From Corynebacterium breve (GTDB lineage: Bacteria; Actinomycetota; Actinomycetes; Mycobacteriales; Mycobacteriaceae), in contig NZ_CP126969.1 of assembly GCF_030252165.1 (NCBI RefSeq), positions 1,302,001-1,366,000 of the forward strand: 64,000 nt of DNA, read 5' to 3'. How positions within the stretch are numbered: position 1 is the first letter of the stretch; every line of letters begins with the position of its first letter. The notes beneath the pieces are model-generated. The model ran no database searches and was not told the DNA's origin. It saw only the letters and a program-made list of their open reading frames with translations. The translations under genes and the position numbers were made by a program. Shown here piece after piece: positions 17,894-27,090 of the stretch.

Positions 17894-19906
17894 ATGAATT
17901 CAAACCTCATCACCCCAGAGCTGGTCAGGCTCGATGCCAAGATGGGATCAACACCCAACGAAGTCATCGCCCAACTGGCCCAACTCGTCGCTGACAGCGG
18001 CCGTGCCACCGAAGCTTCCTCGCTCGCAGCTGATGCCCAAGAGCGCGAAGCCAAGGCAGGCACCGGTGTTAACGGTCGTGTCGCAATCCCCCATTGCCGT
18101 TCCGAATCCGTCCAGGAACCCACTCTCGCTTTCGCTCGGCTTGCGCAGCCAGTCGATTTCGCAGGCCCCGACGGGGATGCTGACCTAGTATTCCTCATCG
18201 CTGCACCGGCTGGCGGCGGCAAAGAGCATATGAAGATTCTGTCCAAACTCGCACGAGCTTTGGTCCGCGGTGACTTCGTCGACAAGCTGCGAAACGCATC
18301 ATCCGAGCAAGAGCTTGTCGACGAAGTCCTCGCCGTGGTGAACGCCGAAAAGAAGCCCAAGGATGCAGCACCAGTGACCAAAGCCGATGTGACACGAATT
18401 GTCGCTGTGACATCGTGCCCGACCGGAATCGCTCACACCTATATGGCAGCCGATTCACTTGCTCAAGCAGCTGCAAAACGTGACGACATCGAATTCCACG
18501 TTGAGACACAGGGTTCATCGGGTGTTGAGCCTTTGGACCCTCAGGTCATCAAGGATGCAGATGCCGTTATCTTTGCAACCGATGTTGCCGTGCGGGACAA
18601 GGCTCGTTTCGCGGGCAAGCCCGTGATCCAGACGCCGGTGAAGCGCGGAATCAATGAACCGGACGCGATGCTCGATGAGGCGGTTGCCGCAGCGAAAGAT
18701 CCACAAGCTCGTCGAGTTCAAGCAGCGGGCACAGAATCCACCCAATCTTCTACCGCCGCCAACGAAAGTTGGCCAAAGCGCATCCAACAGGCAGTAATGA
18801 CTGGTGTCTCTTACATGGTGCCATTCGTCGCGGCCGGTGGTCTGCTGCTCGCCCTTGGTTTCCTGGTCGGTGGATACGATATGGCTAACGGTTGGCAAGC
18901 AATCGCTACCGGGCACTCATTTACCAACTTGCCTGGGAACGAAGTCATGGTCGATGGCGAGGCGATGACGTTCGACCGCTCTGGCATTGCACTGTATGTC
19001 GGCGCAGTTCTCTTTGCGATCGGACAACAGGCTATGGGCTTCGTTGTGGCCGCTTTGTCCGGCTACACCGCATATTCGCTTGCGGGTCGTCCGGGTATCG
19101 CACCGGGCTTTGTGGGTGGCGCAATCTCCGTCTTGCTTGGCGCGGGCTTCATCGGTGGTCTGATCACCGGTATTCTCGCAGGCCTGATCGCATACTGGAT
19201 TGGTAACTGGAAGGTCCCAAGCTGGCTACGCTCGCTGATGCCTGTCGTGATCATTCCGTTGCTCACTTCCCTGATCGTCGGCCTGATCATGTTTTTCTTG
19301 CTCGGCCGTCCGCTCGAGGGAATCATGACCGGGCTGACTAATTGGCTATCCTCGATGAGTGGCTCTTCCGCAATCCTTCTGGGCATCATCATTGGCCTGA
19401 TGATGTGCTTCGATCTCGGTGGCCCAGTGAACAAGGCAGCGTACCTGTTCGGCACCGCCGGTCTGTCCGCCGGTACTCAAGCCAGCTTTGAAATCATGGC
19501 TGCGGTCATGATCACCGGCATGGTTCCACCAATCGCCCTCTCCATCGCAACATTCCTTCGCAAGAACCTATTCACCCCTGCGGAGCAAGAAAACGGCAAG
19601 TCGGCATGGCTGCTAGGCCTCTCGTTTGTGTCAGAGGGTGCGATTCCGTTCGCCGCGGCTGATCCATTCCGCGTGATTCCTTCAATGATGCTGGGCGGTG
19701 CTGCCGCTGGTGCAGTCTCCATGGCCCTCGGTGTCGGCTCTCGCGCCCCTCACGGCGGTATCTTCGTGATCTTCGCTATCGAACCTTGGTGGGGAATGCT
19801 CATCGCTTTGGTTGTCGGCGTAATCGTCTCGGCGGTTGCGGTCATCGCGGCAAAACAGTTGTGGCCTAACAAGGCTGTCGAACAAGCAGCAGCGGTCGCA
19901 GCGTAA
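17894..19906 (+). CDS. ptsF: Fructose PTS enzyme IIABC
   Basis: A 670-residue fused permease. EIIA spans about residues 1-145 with the phosphorylated His in V-A-I-P-H-C-R-S. EIIB spans about 165-260 with the phosphorylated Cys in T-S-C-P-T-G-I-A-H-T-Y-M-A-A-D. EIIC spans about 295-660 with eight or more membrane helices and L-G-G-P-V-N-K-A-A. It imports fructose as fructose 1-phosphate. The start at 17894 follows AAGGA; the codon at 17732 lies inside fruK. It is in an operon with fruK and probably ptsH. Confidence 0.95.
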   Translation: MNSNLITPELVRLDAKMGSTPNEVIAQLAQLVADSGRATEASSLAADAQEREAKAGTGVNGRVAIPHCRSESVQEPTLAFARLAQPVDFAGPDGDADLVFLIAAPAGGGKEHMKILSKLARALVRGDFVDKLRNASSEQELVDEVLAVVNAEKKPKDAAPVTKADVTRIVAVTSCPTGIAHTYMAADSLAQAAAKRDDIEFHVETQGSSGVEPLDPQVIKDADAVIFATDVAVRDKARFAGKPVIQTPVKRGINEPDAMLDEAVAAAKDPQARRVQAAGTESTQSSTAANESWPKRIQQAVMTGVSYMVPFVAAGGLLLALGFLVGGYDMANGWQAIATGHSFTNLPGNEVMVDGEAMTFDRSGIALYVGAVLFAIGQQAMGFVVAALSGYTAYSLAGRPGIAPGFVGGAISVLLGAGFIGGLITGILAGLIAYWIGNWKVPSWLRSLMPVVIIPLLTSLIVGLIMFFLLGRPLEGIMTGLTNWLSSMSGSSAILLGIIIGLMMCFDLGGPVNKAAYLFGTAGLSAGTQASFEIMAAVMITGMVPPIALSIATFLRKNLFTPAEQENGKSAWLLGLSFVSEGAIPFAAADPFRVIPSMMLGGAAAGAVSMALGVGSRAPHGGIFVIFAIEPWWGMLIALVVGVIVSAVAVIAAKQLWPNKAVEQAAAVAA

Positions 19907-19955
19907 AAATCACTACACTGGATTTCACTTCATTTCGATTGAAAGGACTCTTAAC

Positions 19956-20225
19956 ATGGCTTCCAAAACAGTAAAAGTCGGCTCCTCTGTCGGCCTACAC
20001 GCTCGCCCAGCAACGATTATCGCTGATGCGGCAGCAGAATACGACGACGAAATCATCCTGACCCTGGTTGGCGACGAGGACGAGGACGAAACCGACGCGG
20101 CTTCCTCCCTGATGATTATGTCGATGGGTGCAGAGCAAGGCGACGAGGTCGTCGTCACCTCCGATAATGCAGAAGCTGTCGAGGCAATCGCTGCTTTGAT
20201 CGAGAAAGACCTCGACGCTGAGTAA
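19956..20225 (+). CDS. ptsH: Phosphocarrier protein HPr
   Basis: An 89-residue HPr. The active His is in G-L-H-A-R-P-A near residue 15, and the regulatory-serine region reads A-S-S-L-M-I-M-S-M-G. It carries phosphate from enzyme I to PtsF and other EIIs. AAGGA precedes the ATG at 19956. Enzyme I (ptsI) is not in this cluster or elsewhere in the window. Confidence 0.96.
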   Translation: MASKTVKVGSSVGLHARPATIIADAAAEYDDEIILTLVGDEDEDETDAASSLMIMSMGAEQGDEVVVTSDNAEAVEAIAALIEKDLDAE

Positions 20226-20243
20226 TCACCTCGCTTAACGACG

Positions 20244-20283
20244 AACCCCGGTACCGCCTTGCACAGGTGGTATCGGGGTTTTT
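20244..20283 (+). terminator. Rho-independent terminator after ptsH
   Basis: Arms AACCCCGGTACCGCC and GGTGGTATCGGGGTT (near-perfect pairing) with a 10-nt loop, followed by TTTTTCG. It ends the fruK-ptsF-ptsH run and may also serve the convergent uraA gene. Confidence 0.85.
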
Positions 20284-20308
20284 CGTATCAGGAGGTCAAT
20301 TACTCGTG

Positions 20309-21601
20309 TCAGTTATAAAACTTTGCGTTGCGTTGTCCTTCACCGACGGTGGTGTAGGCCCACTTCATGATCGGGTACAAAATGATGATACCGACAGAGC
20401 CAAGTGCGATGCCCTCCAGCGGGACATTTCCGACGGTCAGGGAAAGGTTGCCGATGCCTACAACCATCGCGACGGCAGCGGCAGTTAGGTTGACCGGGTT
20501 GTTGAAATTCACATTATTGTCCTGCCAGATTCGCACACCCAGCATGCCGATCAGCCCGTACAAAACCAAGCAGGCCCCACCCAACACTCCGGTAGGGATT
20601 GTAAAAATCAAAGCTCCAAACTTCGGAATGAAAGCCAGCGCAATAGCGAAGATCGCTGCGACCCAATAAGCAGCCGTTGAATACACTCGCGTCGCTGCCA
20701 TGACTCCGATGTTCTCCGCATAGGTGGTCGTTCCTGAACCGCCGAAGCCGCCTGCCAACGTGGTCGCGATACCGTCTCCAATCAGCGCGTCGCCGGCGAG
20801 ATCGTCCAAGTCTCGACCAGTCATCTCGGAGACGGCTTTGACGTGGCCGACATTTTCAGCAATCAGCACAACGATGACAGGCAAGGTCACCAGGATTGCC
20901 GACAGGTTGAACTCAGGAGTATGGAATTCTGGCAAGCCGATCCACTGTGCCTGCCGAATCGTCTCGGCGGCACCGTCGGCCAAGTTGCCGGAGACCGCTG
21001 CAAAAACCCATCCGACGACCACGCCGATCAGAATGGACAAGCGGGTTGCCATGCCTCGGGTGGCAACGGTGAATACCAGGATTGTGATCAATGTAATCGC
21101 GGCTACCAGTGGCTGAGCCTCCACGTTGGCCACCGCTGTGGGGGCTAGGTTGAAGCCGATCAGGGCGACAATGGCACCAGTTACAGCTGGTGGCATTACT
21201 GCATCGATGACGCGTTTTCCTGCCCATTTCACCAAAAAGCCCACCGCAATCAGTGCTAGACCGGTGACAAAGACACCACCGATCTGCGCCGGCATTCCAT
21301 ATTGCGCCGAAGCGGTCAGAGGAGCGATGAACGCAAACGACGAGCCCAAATAGGAAGGCAGCCGATTACGAGTGATAAGTAAGAAGATGATCGTGCCCAG
21401 CCCGGAAAACAACAATGTTGTGTTCACCGGGAATCCGGTAAGCGTAGGCACTAGCAAGGTCGCGCCGAACATGGCGACAACGTGTTGCATGCCAATACCG
21501 ATGGTGCGCGGCCAGCTCAGCCGCTCTTCGGGGGCCACCACTGCCCCAGGTTGAATTCGTTTACCGTCGCCGTGGATTGTCCAGCCGAGAAGTTTGCTCA
21601 C
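20309..21601 (-). CDS. uraA: Uracil/xanthine permease (NCS2 family, UraA type)
   Basis: A 430-residue transporter with about 14 membrane spans. The N-terminal Q-H-V-V-A-M-F-G-A-T motif and the family motif A-E-N-V-G-H-V-K-A-V (NCS2 signature) are present. It imports uracil by proton symport. It starts with GTG at 21601, overlapping the hflX stop by 4 bp (GTGA), so translation is probably coupled. Confidence 0.9.
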   Translation of the reverse strand: MSKLLGWTIHGDGKRIQPGAVVAPEERLSWPRTIGIGMQHVVAMFGATLLVPTLTGFPVNTTLLFSGLGTIIFLLITRNRLPSYLGSSFAFIAPLTASAQYGMPAQIGGVFVTGLALIAVGFLVKWAGKRVIDAVMPPAVTGAIVALIGFNLAPTAVANVEAQPLVAAITLITILVFTVATRGMATRLSILIGVVVGWVFAAVSGNLADGAAETIRQAQWIGLPEFHTPEFNLSAILVTLPVIVVLIAENVGHVKAVSEMTGRDLDDLAGDALIGDGIATTLAGGFGGSGTTTYAENIGVMAATRVYSTAAYWVAAIFAIALAFIPKFGALIFTIPTGVLGGACLVLYGLIGMLGVRIWQDNNVNFNNPVNLTAAAVAMVVGIGNLSLTVGNVPLEGIALGSVGIIILYPIMKWAYTTVGEGQRNAKFYN

Positions 21602-23160
21602 AGAGCTTCATTATCCGCGTCCACTGCATCGACAACAAATTCTTCGTATTGTTCTGCCAGGACGCGCGGCAGCCGAACGTCGAGAAGCGTGCCTTCGGCC
21701 TCGTAGGCTTCGCGTCTTACTGTTCCTTCTTCATGAATCCGGGAAACGACATCTCCCCTGGTATATGGAACAAGCATCTCGACGTGAGCATCGAGGGTGT
21801 TGATAAACTGCTCGATGCGCGCTTCAAGTTCATCGATGCCTTCGTGCGTGACTGCAGAGACAAAGACCACATTGTGGCTCTCTGCCAAGGCGTGGCGAAC
21901 TTCCGCCAAGGTCAATGGGTCAGCCTTGTCAATCTTGTTCACCACGATGATCTCCGGCGGAGCTTCCTCACCTGTCTCCCGAACGATCTCCGAAATCACC
22001 GTGTTCACCGCGTCGATTTGCTTCAACGGGAATGGATCTGAGCCGTCCACCACATGGAGCATCAAGTCTGCTCCGAGAACTTCTTCCAGGGTCGACTTGA
22101 ATGCCTCGATGAGCTGGGTCGGCAGGTGACGGACAAACCCGACCGTGTCGGTCATCACGACCGAGCGACCATCGGCCAGTTGGGCCTTGCGCGTAGTCGG
22201 ATCCAGCGTGGCGAACAGCGCGTCTTCGACGAGAACGCCTGCGTCTGTCATCGCATTAATCAGCGACGACTTACCCGCGTTGGTGTAACCAGCGATTGCG
22301 ATCTTTGGCAGGGTTGACCTGCTGCGTCGTGCACGCTTAATCTCACGCGCAGTCTTCATTGCCGCGAGTTCCTTGCGGATCTTCGCCATGTCTGTGCGCA
22401 GGCGACGACGATCCGCCTCGATCCGCGTTTCACCCGGACCACGCAGACCCACGCCGCCGTTCGAACCCGCTCGGCCGCCCGCCTGACGCGACAGACTTGT
22501 ACCCCAACCGCGGGTACGTGTGTAGAGGTACTGCATCTGCGCCAGCGATACCTGGGCTTTACCCTCTTTGGATTTCGCGTGCTGGGCAAAGATATCCAAG
22601 ATCAGCATGGTGCGGTCAATCACCTTGGTCTTGAGCTCTTCTTCCAGCGTGACAAGCTGGCCAGGAGATAGCTCACCGTCGAAAATAACGGTATCCGCGC
22701 CGGTTGATTCCACGATGTCGCGCAGATCGCGCACCTTGCCCGAGCCAATATAGGTTCCGGGATCAGGCTTGTCGCGCTTTTGATAGAGCAGCTCGACAAC
22801 ATGGGCTCCGGCCGTTTCTGCCAGCGCGGCCAGCTCGTTCATGTTGGCTTCGACTTCGGCGGTCGTGCCCTCGGTCCACACGCCGACCAGGATGACTTGC
22901 TCCAGACGCAGCTTGCGGTACTCGACCTCGTAGATGTCTTCCGCATCTTGGGCACCGACGTTCTCGCCGCGCTCGACTCGTCGAAAAGCGTTGCGCTCAG
23001 CAAGATCGAGATCGCCTACCGTAGGTGTCGATGAGATGAGATCGCTTAGATCAATCCCGGGCTCATCGGCGGGATCCGGCTGAGGGGCGTTGAAGCGAAA
23101 GGCTTGCTCCAATAGCTCGTCGTGAGTCAGCGGTTGTTGTTCATCAGAAGATTTTGTCAT
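21598..23160 (-). CDS. hflX: GTPase HflX (ribosome-associated)
   Basis: A 520-residue protein, with a long acidic N-terminal extension of roughly 90 residues before the conserved region. The HflX N-terminal glycine-rich loop (R-G-P-G-E-T-R-I-E-A-D-R-R-R-L) and the GTPase P-loop (G-Y-T-N-A-G-K-S-S-L) with D-T-V-G-F-V-R and N-K-I-D are all intact. HflX splits stalled or hibernating ribosomes. It lies downstream of the feo genes (25 bp gap) and is translationally coupled to uraA. Confidence 0.95.
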   Translation of the reverse strand: MTKSSDEQQPLTHDELLEQAFRFNAPQPDPADEPGIDLSDLISSTPTVGDLDLAERNAFRRVERGENVGAQDAEDIYEVEYRKLRLEQVILVGVWTEGTTAEVEANMNELAALAETAGAHVVELLYQKRDKPDPGTYIGSGKVRDLRDIVESTGADTVIFDGELSPGQLVTLEEELKTKVIDRTMLILDIFAQHAKSKEGKAQVSLAQMQYLYTRTRGWGTSLSRQAGGRAGSNGGVGLRGPGETRIEADRRRLRTDMAKIRKELAAMKTAREIKRARRSRSTLPKIAIAGYTNAGKSSLINAMTDAGVLVEDALFATLDPTTRKAQLADGRSVVMTDTVGFVRHLPTQLIEAFKSTLEEVLGADLMLHVVDGSDPFPLKQIDAVNTVISEIVRETGEEAPPEIIVVNKIDKADPLTLAEVRHALAESHNVVFVSAVTHEGIDELEARIEQFINTLDAHVEMLVPYTRGDVVSRIHEEGTVRREAYEAEGTLLDVRLPRVLAEQYEEFVVDAVDADNEAL

Positions 23161-23185
23161 TGCCCTCTATTGTTCCATGTGCCCG

Positions 23186-23470
23186 TTATGCAGGGAAATG
23201 AGGGGTTGCCAGGCGCAAAACGACAAGGCCATTGCGATCAGCTTTCGCAGTGTGACAAGAGCCAGTGTGCTCGTCGATAAGCTCGCATCCCGTACAACGC
23301 CCCGAGCATGCGGTGGGCTGCACCTCGCGCTCGAGGGAGCCGGTTGCGAGCATGTGATCCAAAACCGCGTCGACGAGGAGACGGGAAAGACCCGTGGTTC
23401 TAGCAATAGAACTGCGCGTTGATGCCCCATCATTCAGTGCTTGGCGCACCTGGTCGATCGGCGAAGTCAT
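23186..23470 (-). CDS. feoC: FeoC-like protein (HTH with cysteine cluster)
   Basis: A 94-residue protein starting M-T-S-P-I-D-Q-V-R. The N-terminal winged-helix (S-T-R-S-S-I-A-R-T-T-G-L-S-R-L-L-V) is followed by a cysteine cluster C-S-G-R-C-T-G-C near residues 55-62 and another Cys, as in FeoC proteins that bind an Fe-S cluster or metal. The start at 23470 overlaps the feoB stop by 4 bp. An in-frame extension to 23638 exists but lies inside feoB. Expected role is control or stabilisation of FeoB. Confidence 0.75.
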   Translation of the reverse strand: MTSPIDQVRQALNDGASTRSSIARTTGLSRLLVDAVLDHMLATGSLEREVQPTACSGRCTGCELIDEHTGSCHTAKADRNGLVVLRLATPHFPA

Positions 23471-25375
23471 GGCAGCACCATCTTGAGTACTTGGAATACT
23501 GCTACAGCCACGCACCAGGAAAGCACAAGCTGCATGACTAGACCGGTGAGCGTCCAACGCCAGCCAATTTCGCGTCGTTGAGCAGCGATTGTTGCGACGC
23601 AAGGCGTGTATGCCAACAGGAAGATCATGAATGCCCACACCGCAGCGATGGTATGCCCGCCCGATGTCGCTGCGAAGTCTTCACGCACAGCGTCGGCCAA
23701 TGGCGATGTTCCTTGCTCGCGAGGCGCAGCGTCCGATGGATCGTCCAGCGCGTAGGTCTGCGCCCACGTCGAGATTACTGCCTCTTTGGCAAGAAAGCCT
23801 GTGATCAAAGGACCTGTGAGCGACCATGACCCAAAACCGGCCGGAGTGAACACAGGCGCCACCGTGTCGGCGACTTGAGCATAGGCGGAATCTTCCACGG
23901 CTAATTCCTCATCAGCAAAACTCATTCCTGCAACTACCGGTGTGGATTGCAAAATGAACACCGCAACTACGCAGGCCACGATGATGCCTCCTGCCGTCTG
24001 GAGGAAACCTCGCAGGCGCAGCCACATCGACTTGGCAACGAGTCCCACGGTTGGGATCTGGTAGTCAGGCAAATCGATGATGAGGGGTTCGCTGCCCATC
24101 GCACGCCATATTGTTGTCCGCAACGCCATACCGACTGCGATGACAAATGCGATGGAGATTACATACATCAAGAACACGACACTGCCGGCATGCGCTGGGA
24201 AGAACGTCGATGCAAGCATCACGTACACCGCTAATCGTGCAGTGCAGGAGGTAAAAGGGAATCAATAGTGCGGTCAGGATCCGCTGGTGAGGATGCCCCA
24301 ACACACGCGTCGCAGAGATGGCGGGGACATTGCACCCGAAGCCAACGACGAGTGGGATGAATGCTTTGCCCGGCAACCCCATGAGCTTCATCGTCCGATC
24401 GGTGATGACGGCGGCGCGGGCCATGTAGCCAGAGTCTTCCAGCACGGCGAGGCAAATAAACATCAAGGCCATCAGCGGTGCGAAGGTGAGAACGGTGCCC
24501 ACGCCGGCGATGAGACCGTCGGTAACAAACGCTTGGAGCCATCGCGGAGCCCAGCTCAGCAGTGCCAATGCCACGTTACTCACGGGACCTGCAAAGAGCC
24601 TGTCCATCCAGTCTTGAAACGGTGCCGCCACTGTTGTCGTGATCTGGAATACGACCCACATCACGCCCAGGAAGATCAGTGGACCAAGGACCGGCTGCAG
24701 AATAATCTTGTCGATCCGCTCTGACGCCGACAGGGGCACCTCGACCTCGGTGGTTGCGCTTTCTAGCACATGGGCAACCCAGGTGAATCGTTCGCCGTCA
24801 TCGGCAAGCGCTTGTGGCTGCCACGCGGGCGGGTTTTCTAAGACCTTGCCTAGCTCGGCGATGTCTTCGCTGGGGCGACGAGGATTGACGGGGATTACGG
24901 CGCAACCGGTTGCCCGTGACAGTGCTTCTGGATCAACGCTGACACCGTGCTTGGCAGCCACGTCTTGTTTAGTCAATGCGATTACCACTGGCGCAGATTG
25001 CTCTTGCAACTGTGCCACCATGAACAACCCACGTGCGATATTTGCAGCGTCCAAGACGACAACGATGAGGTCAGGCGCTTCCTGCGGATTACACTCCACC
25101 ACCATGCGACGGGTGAACGCCTCGTCGGGGCTGACGGGATCTAGCGAGTACGCGCCGGGAAAGTCGATCACATCGTACTCTTCTCGCCCTGTGCGCCAGG
25201 CACCACGCGAAATCTCCACGGATGTGCCCGGCCAGTTGCCCATTTGTACTTTCGCGCCGGTGAGGGCGTTAAATAAAGTGGATTTTCCCGAGTTGGGCGC
25301 TCCAATTAAGGCGATGGTTGGGCTCCCCTCCTTCGCGCCACGCAGCGCGTTGGAGTGACAAGAGGCATCTTTCAC
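23467..25375 (-). pseudogene. feoB: Ferrous iron transporter FeoB, interrupted by a one-base frameshift
   Basis: The N-terminal G-domain (G-A-P-N-S-G-K-S-T-L, then N-W-P-G-T-S-V, then T-K-Q-D) and the first core membrane block are in one frame. At 24253-24256 the coding strand has TTTT in C-C-C-T-T-T-T-A-C-C. Removing one T restores I-P-F-T-S-C-T-A-R-L and joins the downstream frame, which continues the Gate/core domains to 23467 as a 635-residue protein. Start is the GTG at 25375 overlapping the feoA stop by 4 bp. As written the reading frame ends in a 40-residue missense tail. FeoB imports Fe2+ across the cytoplasmic membrane. A real mutation and a homopolymer sequencing error are both possible. 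Confidence 0.88.
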
Positions 25376-25650
25376 TGCACCGCCACCAGCAATGCCTGGG
25401 AGGTCGCGCGATCCAGACAATACCGGGAGCGTCCACTAGTAATCACAACGCTACTTCCGCTTGAAAGCTGATCGACGGTGATTGTAGAGCCCTCGCGAAG
25501 CCCCAAATGAGCCAGTCTACGTGCGTACTTCGGGGCCACCTGCTTATCGACGACGCGCAGAATCGCAGTCTCGCCCGCTTTCAGTTGGGCCAGTCGTACC
25601 AAACCCATGGCTTGGTCAGGCTGTTCATTGCTCACCGATGCTTTCGCCAT
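25372..25650 (-). CDS. feoA: FeoA SH3-like ferrous transport accessory protein
   Basis: A 92-residue protein with an N-terminal tail of about 20 residues and an SH3-like FeoA domain (L-A-Q-L-K-A-G-E-T-A-I-L, then L-A-H-L-G-L-R-E-G-S, then R-C-L-D-like ending). FeoA assists FeoB. Its stop overlaps the feoB start (GTGA). It heads the feoABC set and is preceded by the DtxR box at 25694-25712. Confidence 0.92.
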   Translation of the reverse strand: MAKASVSNEQPDQAMGLVRLAQLKAGETAILRVVDKQVAPKYARRLAHLGLREGSTITVDQLSSGSSVVITSGRSRYCLDRATSQALLVAVQ

Positions 25651-25693
25651 GGGAGTAGCCTTTCCATATCTCTGCGATAGGTAAAATTCCTAT

Positions 25694-25712
25694 CTTGGTT
25701 AGGCTAACCTTA
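25694..25712 (-). promoter_or_regulatory. DtxR-type iron-responsive operator upstream of feoABC
   Basis: CTTGGTTAGGCTAACCTTA matches the DtxR consensus TTAGGTTAGSCTAACCTAA at 16 of 19 positions, with the central GGTTAGGCTAACC intact. It lies 44 bp upstream of the feoA start, suited to repress transcription when iron is plentiful. Confidence 0.85.
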
Positions 25713-25822
25713 CTCCTCGCAAATGTGCGGGCACAAGATCCTTTTCAAATTGGTCTGCAACAAGAGCATTCTCACAGGCCAGTGGTTCTCTTCTCCCCCT
25801 CCAAGCGGTAGAGTATCAACCC

Positions 25823-26560
25823 ATGAGTAGTGATCTAAAGAGCATCGGTCTGATGTACGACAAATGGCAGGACGCAGTTGAAGCTGCAATTGCTACCAAC
25901 CACCTCGCAGTTGTCGGAGAGGTCCGCGGCGGTCAGTTGATTCAGTTCAACGACGGCTCGGGTGCCCAAATCAACATCTTGGCCGTTGAACCGTTTGCGA
26001 CCTACGCTGGATTCGACTCGACCACCCGCACCTACGCCCACGTCACCATGCTCAATGATGTCGTTGCCTACTGCGACATCATTGATCCGCATGGAAACGT
26101 CATCACCAGCGTTACGGTCAACCTCGCCCAGGGTCCGCTCATCGCCGACGAGCCAACTCAGCAGTGGCAAGAAATGGGAGTTACTGCCCTAGCAATCGAT
26201 GTTCAGCGCTACGAATCGGTTGATGCATATCTCCAAGCCACCGGCGGTGTCTTGGGCATGATCTTGTCCGAAGGCGCTCAGGCGGTTTCTGCAGGCAGCG
26301 GTTCCATTGTTCCTGATGCCTCCGCTTCCTTCTCCGCTCGAGTCTTGGAGGCGGAATACCGAAACAACCAGCTCACCGGCCAGCGCTTCATCCACGTGAG
26401 TGTGGATGGCGCTTTCCCATTCGACGTGTGCCTGCCAGACGGCGATTTGCCTGAGCGCGACTCAGTCGTGGCTGGAACCGCACTACTTACCGGCGCGCTC
26501 ATCGCTCCTGCAGGTTGCGGTGGCGGTGGCTGTGGCGGTTCGTGCGGCTGCGGAAGCTAG
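25823..26560 (+). CDS. Protein of unknown function with a Cys/Gly-rich C-terminal tail
   Basis: A 245-residue soluble protein with no signal peptide or membrane segment. Residues 1-230 are acidic and strand/helix mixed with no motif I recognise. The last 15 residues read G-C-G-G-G-G-C-G-G-S-C-G-C-G-S, a tail of four cysteines in glycine that could bind metal or a cluster. It is followed 14 bp later by the small membrane-protein gene on the same strand. It is divergent from feoA, so it shares the region containing the DtxR box and might be iron-controlled; that is inference. Confidence 0.7.
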   Translation: MSSDLKSIGLMYDKWQDAVEAAIATNHLAVVGEVRGGQLIQFNDGSGAQINILAVEPFATYAGFDSTTRTYAHVTMLNDVVAYCDIIDPHGNVITSVTVNLAQGPLIADEPTQQWQEMGVTALAIDVQRYESVDAYLQATGGVLGMILSEGAQAVSAGSGSIVPDASASFSARVLEAEYRNNQLTGQRFIHVSVDGAFPFDVCLPDGDLPERDSVVAGTALLTGALIAPAGCGGGGCGGSCGCGS

Positions 26561-26574
26561 GTAGTTAAGTTGTC

Positions 26575-27090
26575 ATGGCGCCGCGTAAGGATTTGACAAA
26601 GGTCATGGTGGTTACCCTCGTTATCGTCGTGGGTATTCTGCTTACCTCGCGCTTTGGGCTCCTCGGCCTCATCGCGTCCTTGCTCATCGCCACGATTACC
26701 TTTTTTCTCACCCTGCCCCAAGGTAACGATCCCGAAATCGCCAGCCTGCGCGCCTCGCTGACCATCGCGCGCGATGACGTTGCCGATATCATTCAGGCCT
26801 ACGACACATTGCTGCTCGGGACAACAACTGAAGCCATCGCGGATCGTACATTGCATTTCCCGGCCCTGGCGGAACAATCATCAACAGTGCCGGCAATCGA
26901 GGAGTTTCAATTACGCGTCGCCGCTGCGCGCCGTTTTGTCTCTCGATTGGATTACCACATTGAAGATCCATCGCTTGATAGAGCTTCTCTGGAAAAGCTG
27001 ATTGCGGTCACCGACGAGCGCGCAGCGGAGCTTTCACTCGCGTGGGCCGACGCACGTCGCGCTGCCAAACGGCTGGGCCCAGGCACCTAG
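26575..27090 (+). CDS. Small membrane protein, two N-terminal helices
   Basis: A 171-residue protein. Two membrane helices lie near residues 10-28 ([14 protein letters not shown]) and 30-47 ([17 protein letters not shown]). The rest is a cytoplasmic helical region with Ala/Asp/Arg-rich heptads. No family is recognised. It lies directly behind the Cys/Gly-tailed gene and overlaps the convergent miaA stop by 4 bp. Confidence 0.65.
   Translation: MAPRKDLTKVMVVTLVIVVGILLTSRFGLLGLIASLLIATITFFLTLPQGNDPEIASLRASLTIARDDVADIIQAYDTLLLGTTTEAIADRTLHFPALAEQSSTVPAIEEFQLRVAAARRFVSRLDYHIEDPSLDRASLEKLIAVTDERAAELSLAWADARRAAKRLGPGT

Noticed and set aside
23467-25420. Two separate iron-transport genes in place of feoB
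   Set aside because: Both frames align as halves of one FeoB and join after removing one T. No ribosome site or start fits the second half as an independent gene.
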